Below are positions 23,341 through 35,565 of a stretch of 64,000 nt of DNA, piece by piece. Each line of letters opens with the position of its first letter. Within the stretch, counting starts at the first letter, position 1. Under the pieces are notes generated by a model. It was not told the DNA's origin. It made no database searches and saw only the letters and a list, made by a program, of their open reading frames with translations. The stretch comes from Camellia lanceoleosa. Taxonomy: Eukaryota; Streptophyta; Magnoliopsida; Ericales; Theaceae. Location: NCBI GenBank assembly GCA_025200525.1, contig CM045767.1:9407273-9471272 (forward strand), read 5' to 3'. A program made the translations under genes and the position numbers.

Positions 23341-25774
23341 GCAACTGTTATAAATAGTTGTATATACATACATATACAAACCCCTTTCACTCTCTCATAT
23401 CTGCATACTCTTCCCCTCCCCACCAACTCTTGATCTAAAGCCCTTTACGATGGCTTCTTTGTTGATGCAATAAAGGTTGTTATTATGTAAGAATACTTTT
23501 TGATGGTTGATTTCAAAGTGGGTTATATATTTACATGGGCCACAACCCAAAAATGAAAATCCATTTATCTATATAATATACCACAAGGGTTTCTGAAACA
23601 GTCCTACAATGGGCTTAGGGTTACAATGGTATTTAATGGTTGAGATCAATCCTAATCAACATCTGACAGTTAAAAGTATAAGTTGAACAAAATGCGTCCG
23701 ATGCTAGACCTCGGTTCTCGCTAGGTACCTCTGCCTATCACAAACTTCTCACCCCTTAAAAGTTAGTTTCTTTAGAACATAATGTGAAGACCGGAAAGAG
23801 CTCTACTTAGTTTGAATTCCTAGACTTGAATGAGGAGAAGAACTCTATTGGTTTTGATATAAGTGGGATTACCTTCAAAGTTAGTTTCTTTACAACATAA
23901 TTTGAAGACCAGAAAGAGCTCCACCTAGTTTTACTCTCTCTCTCTCATACACACACACACATAACCTCTTTACAAGTGACGATAATGGCAATTTTTTGTG
24001 AATTTCGTTGAGGGTTTCTGTCTTTGGGATTGTGCTTTGTACATAGCCCGTTGTCGCTTCAAGTCTCAATTTAGGTGTACAAATGTAAGATTGAATATTT
24101 TTATTAACTGGTTTTACTTGCTTTTGGTTTTAGCTATGTTGTGGTTCACTTTTCCACATTTTATCTTGGTAATTTTTTATTCTCTCGATGGGTTTGGGGA
24201 TGGCTTGAACCACATAAAGCACTTGAAAACTCTAAATGTTTAGGGAGGCAATTTGTTTTGTAGAAGACAAAATACAAGAAATTAGAAAATGGGAGAATGA
24301 TTTGATACAGTTGTACTGAGTAATATCCATACGCTAACTAAAGATTTGATGCACTAATTTAGTCATCCATGAGATTTTTTTTTATGATCGCAATCGCTTA
24401 AATATTGTTTTGAAGTCTTTATGAGTAAAAGGGCAATTTCTCATGTCTTATTCAAACTTAGATGGCATTTTCATTTTGTTTCTATGTAAAACATTTGATT
24501 TTAATTGTGAAGTGATGATTGGTCCTTTATATCAAAGTAAAAAACTAATTTTTGCCTGCGGGATTATTGTTCAGATTCATTTTTTCCTTCCAAATTAGTT
24601 TTAGTGTTTGTTGTGACCAATACAAGCTATGCATTTCATATCATTTCTGCTTTTTTTTTTTTTTCTTTTTCTTCTCAATTAATTTGTCAAATGTTGCTAT
24701 TGTTGGGAATATAAAATTGTGGCCTCATCATGTCTTTCAAAGATTAAAAATATTGTGTTTTGGACTTACATAGTAGTGATTACACAAATTTTTGATTTTT
24801 TTTGTGAATTTTGCAATGAATAGTTTGTGTTTTTTTAGGGCTTTTTAATTTTAATTTTAATTTTTATTATTTGATCTATTTACAGAGCTTAGATAATTGG
24901 AAAATGGCGAGATCATCAATGCGTGTTCTATGTTTGCTTCACTGTAGTACTTCATTATCTAGATCAAAGTGTTTGGAGAGGTTTGCCTAATTCATATTTT
25001 TACTGTTATTGAAATTCTGCTCCTGCCTCAATTAGGAAGACTTTTATACAAGAGTTATCATTTTATTGTTAAGTTTCACTATGTAAAACCTGTGTAAACT
25101 TCTCTTTTGCATTCATGTGTGTTTCAGCCAATGATGGGGTCAGAATTATGCTTACCACTGGTATATTCAGAACCCTCAAAGAAGTACTTGAATTTTGTGC
25201 TGAAAGAAGGGAATTAATTACAAAATAAATTGAAAGAAGATTATTTGTTGCTACAACAATGTCCAAACCAAACCAAACCAAATTAAACCAAGCCTTAAGT
25301 TTCATTGCTATGACAATGTCATTGCAAAAAATTGTGAAACATGCAATTATCACTCTTAAACATGGGTTTGTTGAGTTTTTTTGGTATTATTCAAATTAAA
25401 ACCATAAAATAATCTGATTTAATAATATTATATCAAGTTATTCATGCATTTGTTATTATTCTTCAAATTATTTTTATTACCACAATGAGTTTATTTTGTT
25501 GTCAAATTAGAGTTGCTTTTAAAAAATCATTTTGTTAATTTCTCATATGTATTTTGATGCGATTTCTTATAGCTATTGGTTTTTTAAAGCGAATTTAAGC
25601 TTTGAAAAGGATTTTGGTTGTAGGTGGCTGATCCAGATAGAAAATGTTGGGTTATGTTGCTTCTCTTTATGTGTGTGTAGTAGTTGGTTTGGCTCTCATT
25701 CTAAATGGATGATTAATTATTATTATTTTTAGTTAGATAGGATGATTATTCCTTTTTGTATCAAAATATTCATT
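23341..25774. other. Possible promoter-like and CT-rich leader region, no gene supported
   Basis: TATAAATAG lies at about 23350, followed by a CT-rich leader and an ATG near 23450 that opens only an 8-codon frame. Further on, CT runs and (CA)n occur at 23935-23962. Several open frames between 23998 and 25732 are A/T-rich and show no recognisable domain. I see nothing firm. Confidence 0.3.
23758..23931 (+). repeat. Direct duplication of a ~55-bp block
   Basis: The block beginning AAAGTTAGTTTCTTT occurs at about 23759 and again at 23877, continuing through GAAGACC and GAAAGAGCTC with a few mismatches. The copies are 119 bp apart. Confidence 0.8.
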
Positions 25775-25874
25775 NNNNNNNNNNNNNNNNNNNNNNNNNN
25801 NNNNNNNNNNNNNNNNNNNNNNNNNNNNNNNNNNNNNNNNNNNNNNNNNNNNNNNNNNNNNNNNNNNNNNNNNN
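25775..25874. other. Assembly gap (100 N)
   Basis: Exactly 100 N bases. That size is often a placeholder for an unknown distance, so order and spacing across it should not be trusted. Confidence 0.99.
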
Positions 25875-27080
25875 TCTCTCGGTTTTGGATCATCTAAAAA
25901 TTACTTTTAGCTTAATAAGTTAATAGTATGTTTAAAAGAGCTAAAAAAAAGTAACTGAAAGTTTTTTTAAAAAAAAAAACTTTTCTACTAACAAAAAAAA
26001 AAATTTTAATAATTTTTTAACCCACATTAATTTTGTAAGTTCTAAAAAAAGTTAAAACCCAAAAATTTATTAAAAAGGAGTCAAGATACCAAACCTCCTT
26101 GAATACATTGGAAAAAAAAAATCATTAAATTTTTAAAATTAAAAAAAAGGATGAAATAAATTCAATTTACAATATACAAATTAACTAATGTTGTCCCAAA
26201 GATTATTAGCGACCAAAATCACTGAACTAAAAATTGATACATTGAATGGCTTAAGATTCATTTGTGTAGGCTTCTTTAGTGTTTATTTTTTATTTTAATG
26301 AAATAAAAAAAAAACCTGTATTTGAATTTTTTTATAAATTTTTATGAAAAATGTGAATGACTAGTGTTATAACTTGTTTTCAATGACTTTTTTATTTTTT
26401 GAAAATTACAATACTTTTAATTTATTTTAAATTTTTTAAATTTTTTTTAATGTACAAGTCAAATTTCCAAATTCAAACTAGTCAAAAGAAAATGTAAAGT
26501 CCCCAACACATATATTTTTATATAGTTGAAATTATTTAATTTTTTAATAATAAATTGTATCACTATAAAATATTTTTTAAAAACACAATTCAACTATTTG
26601 TACTTTCCCATCACAATATAGACACAAATAAATTAAAAATAAATCAAAACTCACAAATAGAAAGCCATTATACACAATCGTTTTAATACTGCAATAAGTT
26701 TTACAATATCATTACTAATAGGCATTTGTTATCATAATGTTACATGCACCAATTAGCATATTAATTAATTTATCAATATATATTATAGCATTACTATTTC
26801 AAAATTATAACCCCACTCATTATACAAATTTCAAAAACTTAAAACTTATAAAATTATATTTTATCATCTTTAGTGTATTAATTAGTATATACCAACATAT
26901 ACTAAAATTATACCCACGTATGCTCTAGAATGAGATGTTAGAATATATTAAATGAATGCATTTAGATCAATTTGTATAGAAAATAACACAACTTTAAAAA
27001 CTGTCTTAATTAAATTGTTTATATATTTATAATGCCTACTCTTTCTGTTTTCGCCCTTATACCTCCTTATTTTTTGGAGA
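25875..27080. other. Very AT-rich spacer
   Basis: Dominated by A and T runs. No coding region or repeat structure is recognised. Confidence 0.5.
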
Positions 27081-27236
27081 TAATACTAACTAGTTAATAC
27101 CAATTGATGATGTGATATAATTTAAAAAGATTTTTGATATTTGTAATGTGATTAATGATTTAAGGGTTAATAATAATGTCACCAACTAGTATTGATACAC
27201 TAGTTTAGTACACACTAATTAGTACATGTAGCACCA
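27081..27236 (+). repeat. MITE family copy 1
   Basis: An imperfectly palindromic, roughly 155-bp AT-rich unit with CTAGTTAATACCAATTG near one end and ACACTAATTAGTACATG near the other. Related copies lie at 30812-30954 (inverted) and 55240-55396. Confidence 0.6.
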
Positions 27237-28944
27237 CACCGTTATTTTTTGTGTGCTGAGTGATGCTACATCAGTATCAGTCAAATACTAGATAATATAA
27301 CTACCAATTTGAAGTGCTTCTTTTGCACCCAACTCCACTGTAGTTATACGGCTGAGTTGACACGAAAGCGTCGTGAATTTACAGCTCCTAAATACAAAAA
27401 TAAAAAAGAAAATTTGTTGCAGGTTGTTCACCGCAGTTTGAACCTAGGCAAGGTAGAGAAAGCAAAACACGCTTTACAACCTTTGTGCTACTTAGACATT
27501 CTTTATATATATTGGACATATATTATATTTATTATAAATCTTTATTCAGCATAAAAAAATTACAAACTGTTATAAAGTAAAATACAAAAAAACAATTGAA
27601 GCCAAAAACATTGAGTTTATATGAGCGGGGAAGGGTTTTAGGTATACTCTAGTCTCTCCTACCATTACTTTCAGTCGATTTCCTCCATAATTGCCTCCAC
27701 CATTTGCTCAAGCAGAAGCGGTCCTCCGCCATTGTTGTATCGTAGCTCCACTATCACCATTGTCACATTGAGGGTTGCTTATTTACAGTAAGAATCTTTT
27801 TGTATATATATAAACAATCTATTTATATATTAAGGTTGAAAAAATAAACAATCTATTATATATATAAGCAATCTTTTTGCTAACAATATGTTATTGAGGG
27901 TTCTTGAAAAATAAGCAATACTGTTATTGAGGTTGAAAAAATATTATTGAGGTTGAAAAATGAGCAATCGTTATATAATATATATATATATTGTATTTAG
28001 CCCATAATCTATTATGTATATATATATGGTGATTTATTTTTCATATCAAATAGAGATTGTGTTTTTTAATTACAAGGGATTTTAATATTAGATCTATTTG
28101 AGTATCTTTGTGTATTTATTATAATCTGTATATATATCCATATATATTATGATCTTTTTATGATCTTTTTATTTATTTATTTACTCAAATCTATTATGTA
28201 TATATATATACATATATGATCTTTTTAGTTCAAATTGATCTTTTGTTATTGATGCTTTTATTTTCATATCAAATAGTATTTATTACAAAATACATTTATT
28301 GAGGTTGAGAAAAATAGAGATTGTGTTAAAAAATTTATAGATCTTTTTTTTAATTCAAATTTGATGCTTTTGTTATGAAATTGATGCTCTGTTATTATTA
28401 GAAATGAAGTAGTAGTGTGAATTGCTATTAATAGAAGTTTTTTAAAAATTAGATTATACTGGCATTAGGGATTGATGCCTTTCTGTTAGATTGTGTCCAA
28501 AGATTTTGTAGAGTTCATGAATGAGAAACAAAAATATAAAAATTAGTTATTATTGTTGAATTTCACAAAAATTAGTTATTAATTTCTCAATATGCACATG
28601 CATGCATATTGAATAAAAAGGAATCAATTTTTGTTTCCATTTTACTTTTAGTATTATTTTTTTTTTTTAAGGGGAATAAGTAAACCGACACTTACATATT
28701 TGTATTGGTCTATTGTTTATTTGATTTCCATGGATCAATCTTTTTCTATGTACTGATTTTTGAATTATAGTTGTGATAATTTATCTTATTGTTGATGTTA
28801 TTTTTGTGCTATTTTTATTGTTATTAGACTTTATATTACATTAATTTGCGAAATGAGAAAAAATAAGTGCACTTGAGGAAGTTGGCCCTTAACAATTTCT
28901 ATGCCATGTGTTGGAAATTCACGAAAAGGTATATATTAGAGTCG

Positions 28945-29770
28945 ATGGAGACTAGATCACGAAGGATTGTGCAATTGAGGAAAGCTGATTCACGATTGGT
29001 TGAGAATGACCTAAGTTGGTGATAGCGGTAGCACTTTCTGAGAGATCTTTGTCCTAGAGTGGTCAAACTAAACTCCGATCATCTGAATACAAACGACATT
29101 ATCAATTAGTTGATGGAAACTCTTAAGGATTTGTGTGCAAAAGGTAGACAATATGATGACTTCATGGAGGCCAGATTAAGAGGCGACTTACGGTAGTGAA
29201 GGCAATATTGGAAGTGGGTACCAAGAATTTGTAGTTTATCCAAACTTACTTGCAAAGCTAAGGGCTTAAAAATGAAAAAGGCGGAGACACAAGGGTGGGA
29301 GTAGATTAAAACCTTGGCATGAGAAGACTACTAAGAGAACAAAAAGTTGTTTAGCAACCTACTTGCGCCTTACTTTCGGTATTGAATTTGCGAAGTGCCA
29401 TGATTTCAAATTAAGCTAGATTTATTTTTAAATTTTGCAATGTCTTGATAAATATTTTTACATCTTTAGAGTATTGAGCAGTCAGCGACAAGCGACACTA
29501 GAAATATTCAAATTCATCTTCAAACCACACACGGTGAGATCTTATTCTTTTTATTGAAATCATATTACTTAAGTACATAATGATCATAAAACTACTAACA
29601 ATATTTTATGGACTAGGATGTTGAGGTACCCTATTGGCCACAATTAATGAATTCCGGATATAATTTGCTCATGCATGATGTTAATTTTGCATATGCCCAC
29701 GTAACTTATCCACAATCAATGCCTTTGTCTTCCCCAAGCATCGTTCAATCCACAAAGTTCTCAAGTATGT
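28945..29770 (+). pseudogene. Exon-like fragments, family unknown
   Basis: An ATG at 28945 opens a 26-codon frame starting METRSRRIVQLRKADSRLVE and ending TGA. A second open fragment around 29040-29195 reads through VVKLNSDHLNTNDI. A block at about 29470-29533 is flanked by CTTTAG and GTGAGA. A further open block follows an ACTAG acceptor at about 29618 and reads VEVPYWPQLMNSGYNLLMH. Stops interrupt any joined reading. The pieces look like decayed coding sequence captured in, or belonging to, the surrounding inverted-repeat element. I recognise no family. Confidence 0.3.
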
Positions 29771-30054
29771 AATATACTTGTTTACAATCTACATTTTTGT
29801 TTTTACATACTTAATAATGTGTATTTATTTCCAATGGGCATTTCCTTATGTCTTTTTTGTTTTTGGCAAGATTAGGATTTGATCTGGCGAGCACAGTCCC
29901 ATAATTGGTAGTCGAGGTCTCTTTAAGTAATGATAGTTTGTTTGATTTTTTTTCAGTCATTCGGAACCACCCCGTAAAATTGAAATGTAAACATTTATCC
30001 TAGCATGGACCACCCTTTTGCTTTATTTTTGAGAATTAAAATTAAATAGATTCA

Positions 30055-30596
30055 ATGTTTATTTAAGGAGAAGCCACCCTTTGTTATTGTATGTTTTTAT
30101 TTTATTTTGTGTTTGATAAATAGAGCATCAAATTATTGCATATTGGATATGGATTCAAGGTCTATTTAAGGAGAAACAATTGTTATTGTGTTTTTATTTT
30201 GTTGTGTTTGATATGGATTCAAGGTTTGTTGCGAGGAGAAGCCACCTTTATTTATTGTGTATATATTGGAATTTTTTTTTTTGAAGATGGAAATGATTTT
30301 TTATTTTATTTTATAAGCTTTATGGTGGTACATGTAGCTAATTATATGAATTTTTTTTTATGTTGGAATCTCTGATTGTAATAATAATATATTGTGAAAT
30401 TTCTTTTATGGTGGAATACTATATTTGTAATACTAGCGGGGTTGTAATTTTTTTTTTTTTTATATTTGGAATACTGATTGCTTAATACTAGTAGGTTGCA
30501 TAAATTTTTTTTTTATGTTGGAATACAAATTGTAAAAAAATAACTTGAGGTTGTAAATTTTTTTTTTTATGCTAAAATAAAAGATTGTAATAATCC
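30055..30596 (+). repeat. Degenerate tandem repeats
   Basis: Two arrays are visible. At about 30055-30250, GATATGGATTCAAGG and AGGAGAAGCCACC-like units recur about three times. At about 30355-30596, units containing TTTTTATGTTGGAATACT and TTGTAATA recur four to five times with poly-T tracts. Confidence 0.65.
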
Positions 30597-30811
30597 TATA
30601 TATATATCCAGCTTATACTCAAGGATGCCCTAAGTATACAGTTGTTAAAAGCGTGTTTTGCTTTTCCCACCTTGGCAGGTTCAAACCATGTCAATAAGCA
30701 AAACAAAAAATGTGTGTGTTTTTTTTTTTCAATTTAAAAGAGTAAAGCAGCCGCCGTTTCAACTCATAGTAATGCTTCTTTGTGAGTTTAGTAAGAAAAC
30801 TACCCCGGGAT

Positions 30812-30954
30812 CTTACTAACACTAGTTATGACATTATTATTGACCCTACTCATTAAATCTGTATATTACAAATATAAAAAATCTTTTAAATTATGTCACA
30901 TCATCAATTAGTATACTAATTAATACACTAAATTGAAGTGTATGTGGCATTATT
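30812..30954 (-). repeat. MITE family copy 2, inverted
   Basis: The reverse complement aligns with 27081-27236 over the block containing TTGATGATGTGACATAATTT and CAATAATAATGTCA. It marks the right outer edge of the candidate inverted-repeat element. Confidence 0.6.
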
Positions 30955-32287
30955 CTTTGCCTATCTCTTCATTTTCCTTCTAAATTTAATGGTTTGTATT
31001 AATTTCTGAATTTGAACGTGCTCATCATTAGTACTAACTTATAACTTCAAGTATATTTTATCAAACCCTATAAACACATATATATATTGATTGAGCTTTT
31101 GAATATATTTATCAAAATGATTAAAATTAAATTTAATTTGGTGATTTAAAAAAATTAAAACACTAATTATTTTCATATGATTTTTTAGCATAAAATAATA
31201 TTTCGAAATTCAAATTTTTTTTTTGTCAATCTAATTTATTATATTTTTAAAATAAATTCTAAATATAAATTCTAAATATTAAATCAAATAAAAAATATTT
31301 TACAACTAAATTTTTTCCAATGGTACCTTCATAAATGTTGGTGGGATTCTCACATATTAGAACCGTTTAAAAAAAAAAGAAAAAGAAAAAAATACAGGAC
31401 ATTTAATTTTAATTATTTATTATCATATGCAATAATAGTTAAAAAAGAAATTTTTTATCTTATGAAAATAGGGGTAGTTGTATCCCATATGAAAAAAAAT
31501 TAACTCTTTAAAAACATCGCATAATTAATTTCTATACATTTATATTTTCCATGCAAGTGGAGAAAGTTAAACATCATTTATTACTTTCTTAACATGTGTT
31601 CTAAGAATACATATTAATAAAATCCTTACCTAATATCAAATGATCATTCTAAAAACATAAAATGGATATTAGAAATTTTTTAAAATTTTGTCATTATCAA
31701 AGGAAAAGGTAAAAGACGTCAATAGCTTTAAAAACTATTTTAAAGATGGGTTTTAGTTAACTTGATTATCCTAATAGCATTGGCTAATAATATTTGAAAT
31801 TTAAATATATATTGCATATTATACGCACTCTCATATATTATGTATAAATATTGCAGACTTCTTATCAAATGTCCTGAAGACATTTATTAACAAAACCGCT
31901 TCCTTTTAATATATGCCTTGTAAACATGTTATGTTAACAGCATCGCTTATGAATATTCAGCAATGAATATTTGAAAAATTCAAAGAATATTCTAAAATAA
32001 AAAGTCCAAACTTTGTTTTAATTGAGTGCTGTAACAAGCCCAAAATGGAGAACTTCCCCCTCCCTCCCCCCCTTTCAGTGCCCCAAAACACATTTTGCAT
32101 GGTCAAAAACACATTTGCATGGTAATAAAACAAAAATGTTTTGGAGGCTCTAATTTATAAGCTCTAATAATCATCTTCTTTGTGTTGATGTTTTGGCCTT
32201 TATTTTTTTTATTTTATTTTTGACTTTCCCTCACTAGAAATTTGAATTAGAGCTCTACTTTTGAGAGGATATATTATTAGAAATTTT
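30955..32287. other. AT-rich spacer
   Basis: No gene or repeat boundary recognised. A pyrimidine run lies at 32056-32074. Confidence 0.45.
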
Positions 32288-32603
32288 GGCGTAGGGTTAT
32301 CCGAGCTTCGCCCAAACCACCATACCCGATCCAACCCGGTACCGTATGGGCAATTTTGCAAACACATTAGGGTAGGGTGCGGTTTGGATTTTATCTAATT
32401 TTTGGGATTCTTGGAGGCCGGTTTGCGGGTTTAAATTGTACATCACCCTAACCGCCCGCATTCTTTCCTCTTTTTTTTCCCCCTTCAAATCGACCGTTCT
32501 TTTTAATCTCACTTTTCCATCTATAGACTATAACAAACAAACAAACAAAAACCTAATCTATCTTTCAAATTCCAAAACACCGGCTCACTCTCTTATCTCA
32601 TTA

Positions 32604-32833
32604 GTACATCTCTCATTCTCGCGTTTTTCTATCGCATTGCAGCTTTGATCGACTCTCTCTAAATACATAAGATTGATTGATCGACCTCACTCTCTCATCA
32701 CACCGATCGACCTCACAAGTAAGCCCCTCTCTCAGTCTCTATCTCTGTCTCTCTTTCCCCGATCTTTGATTTTTTTTGCAACATATCAGATCTCTCTCTC
32801 TGATCTATCTCCCTCACTCTCTTATCTCATTAG
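32604..32833 (+). repeat. CT-rich leader repeat, unit 1
   Basis: A CT-rich unit ending TCTCATTAG that contains CCGATCGACCTCA and TTTTGCAACATATCAGA. A second copy lies at 43646-43869. The Gypsy element sits between them, so they were adjacent before insertion. Confidence 0.8.
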
Positions 32834-33479
32834 TGTCATGACCCGAACCTGCCTCTATAGATTAAGGCCATAACCAACATTGATAATCATGAGATTACCT
32901 ACCGCCTCAAACCAAAACAAACATATAGCGCAGTGGAAGGGAGGCCCAAAAGCGGAAGCAAACTTCAAGAATTTTGTCCGAATGAGCTATGTTTACATGG
33001 CATGTCAAAACATTTCACATATACTTAATAATAACTCACACCACATACTCGTTTAGTTAACATCTTGTATACTAAGGATCATTCAACACATAGTCGGCTA
33101 GCATGCAAAAGCTTATACACATAAATGGTCTATCATGACTATTAATAGAAGTAGCAAAAAAGAAATACAAAAGTCATAAACAAGCCTCTTGCGTGAGGCA
33201 CCTTAGTACGACTTCACAAACTCGGGTTCCTTTCTTAAATTCCACTAAAATTTGGGTTGAATGTCCCTTTACTCACCTACATACATATAAATGAGAGTGA
33301 CCTAGCATAGTGAATAATATCAAAATAAAGAGGTTATTGAATGAGATTCGTTCATAAATGAATCATACTCGTAATGTGCATATTTTAACCACTAATCTCA
33401 TTGCACTAGATTCACAAATCTCAACAAAATAAGCGACCTTAGGTCAACTCATCATGTCTATATATAAAATGACCTCGGC

Positions 33480-33970
33480 TCCAATTCTTATATAAAACAA
33501 TCGACCTTGGGTCCATCTGTAACGACCTTTGGTCAACCAACTCTCTATTCAAAGCGACCTTTTGGTCTAATTCGAACACATCAAACGGCCTCGGGCACAA
33601 TTCAAACATATCAGGCGTATCAAACGGCCTCGGACCCATTCTCTTTATATTCGTATTCTTACGTATTTCATATTCATGATCATGATCCCTTTCATTCAAA
33701 TGGCTTGACCCATCCACGGTATTCTAACATATCGAATGACATATTCAAGCGGCTTTTGGCCCATCTTTGCATTCATAATCTAATGGCCTTTGGCCCATTA
33801 TCGTTCATGTTGACAACCTTTGGCGTCATTCATGTCCAATGGCCTTTGGCCCAATCATTTATGTCCGACGGCCTTTGGCCCAATTCAGATATATCAAACA
33901 AATCAACGGTGAATGGCAAACGGAAAATGGCCTTAGGCCCAATTCAAATATATCAAATGTATCAAACGGC
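33480..33970 (-). repeat. Tandem array of GGCCTTTGGCC-type units (3' LTR)
   Basis: About ten degenerate units of roughly 30-45 bp share a palindromic core (GGCCTTTGGCC, GGCCTTAGGCC, GACCTTTGGTC and variants) followed by CAATTCAAA or CAATCATTCATG. The matching array in the other LTR is 39885-40420. Confidence 0.88.
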
Positions 33971-35212
33971 TTTATACAAATTAGGCATATAAAATACTCA
34001 TTCATATTTCAAATCAACTAATTAAGTAGAGCTTATGAGTAGCATTTGGAAAGTAATAGACTTGAAGATATCTTTACTAAGATATTACTCACGATTAATT
34101 ACTGCCGATGGATTTGCCCTTGAGCTCGACCCTACACATTACATAACACATATGGGTCACAAATGATTCAATCCGTTCTTAATTTATACATTCCTCTTAG
34201 GCTCCTTTCTTATCATTTTAACTCATTCACAATGCTCAATGCATGCCTAAGAGTGCTTAGAAATGAAAGAGAGCGAAAAATGAAACACATAACACCTTTA
34301 CAAAATTTCTAAAACGGTCCTGCTTTCGGCGTGGGTTCCTTTGCTCAAGTGAACCCCATGGTCTACAAAAATCTTGGTTGCCTCATATTCACGCTCGGCG
34401 CTAATTGAGCAGCTCAAGGCGAGGTCAAGCATATGCCTTGGGCCTTCGGCGTGGTTCTCCTCGCTCGAGTGGATGACAATATGCTGTAAAAGCGCACAAG
34501 ACGACATTTCACGCTCGGCGGCCATTACCCTTCGGCGAGCGTCTTGGGAATCTGGAAATTCTTGCTTGAAAGCTCAAACTTGCATTCAAACCCATGGATC
34601 TTGCATTTTATGACTCATACCTCATGCACCTCTTCTAACATGATACAAATGCTAGATTACAACATTATGAAGCTTAATTTCCATGAATTACTTACATACA
34701 CATATAACTCTTGCCAATTCCATCTTCAATACTTTAATTTCATTCATTCAACACTCATGCTTCTATGACTTGCACTTGCATGTGAACCACAACTTCCCTT
34801 TTCAACTTAGATGATACAAATGATGATCAAAAGCATGAACTTTAACCACAATTCTACATGGATCATATTTTTCATGCTCAATTATACAACTTCATGGCAA
34901 ATTCTTACATGCATGTACATATAAGCATTAAATTCTTCAATTTCATCTCAATCTATGTTCTTGATTACCCACTTGCTTTGAATACACAATTTACAAATTT
35001 ATAGTCATGAATTTATGCTCAAATGCTCACCTAGAGGTTCAATCTTCCAAATAGTAGCAAATTCTTGAGCCTAGCCCTTCAAAGCTTGAGCTCCTTAGCA
35101 AGATCTTCAAGATTGGCCCTTCTCTCTCTCTAAATTCGGTTCTCTCTCTCTCTAGAGAGCAAATTCAGATTCTTTGAGCTCAAAGAATGAACTTAAGTGT
35201 AGTTGGGTCCCT

Positions 35213-35220
35213 TATATAGG
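35213..35220 (-). promoter_or_regulatory. TATA box of the Gypsy 3' LTR
   Basis: On the minus strand CCTATATAAGGG lies about 330 bp into the LTR. The same motif is present in the other LTR near 43311. Position and conservation support a core promoter. Confidence 0.6.
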
Positions 35221-35548
35221 CTTCCGTAATCAAATTTGATTAGGATTAATTTATGGTCCCTAATTCAATTAATTTAAACCAATTATTTCATTCCGAATTA
35301 GTTTTCAATTAAATTTCACCATAGGTTCTAAAAATTATACTAATCACAATGGTGTGATCAATTTAGGTTCTGCGGTGACAAGGCCTCAATTTTTAGTTCA
35401 AAAGCCTGATTCTATGATTTTCCTACGGTGAACAGATACAACGCCAAAGTCAGATGTAATTATGTAATTAACACCCAAATTCAATTTAAGCACATAATTA
35501 CAAACATAATCATGATTAATTAACACACTACAGGACACGGTTATTACA

Positions 35549-35565
35549 ATCTTCCCTCTTTTAGG
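35549..35565 (-). other. Polypurine tract of the Gypsy element
   Basis: On the minus strand, CCTAAAAGAGGGAAGAT directly precedes the LTR start TGTAATAACC, as expected for the plus-strand primer. Confidence 0.8.

Larger units (their letters stand above)
27081..30954. mobile_element. Candidate inverted-repeat element (~3.9 kb) with gene-like fragments
   Basis: Two levels of inverted repetition bracket this region. The outer pair are copies of a short palindromic MITE in opposite orientation (about 27081-27236 and 30812-30954; shared block AATTGATGATGTGAYATAAT). The inner pair (27436-27515 and 30597-30687) share GTTTGAACC..GCAAGG and AAAGCAAAACACGCTTT in inverted form. Between them are splice-flanked open fragments (28.9-29.8 kb) and degenerate tandem repeats. 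A MULE-like element with long terminal inverted repeats or two MITEs flanking a duplicated segment would both explain this. No target duplication was identified. Confidence 0.45.
32834..35548 (-). repeat. 3' LTR of the Gypsy element
   Basis: A direct copy of 39290-43645. It contains a palindrome-rich tandem array (33480-33970), a CTCGGCG/CTCGAGCG cluster (34320-34545) and a TATA box near 35215 on the minus strand, giving a short U3 of about 330 bp and a transcribed leader of about 2.3 kb. Confidence 0.95.

Noticed and set aside
25257..25300. AACCAAACCAAACC run as a telomere-like repeat
   Set aside because: The unit does not match the plant telomere repeat TTTAGGG/CCCTAAA and is only a few units long.
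27309..27554. 81-codon frame
   Set aside because: It runs into the inner inverted repeat and is not kept in the inverted copy, so it is a chance frame.
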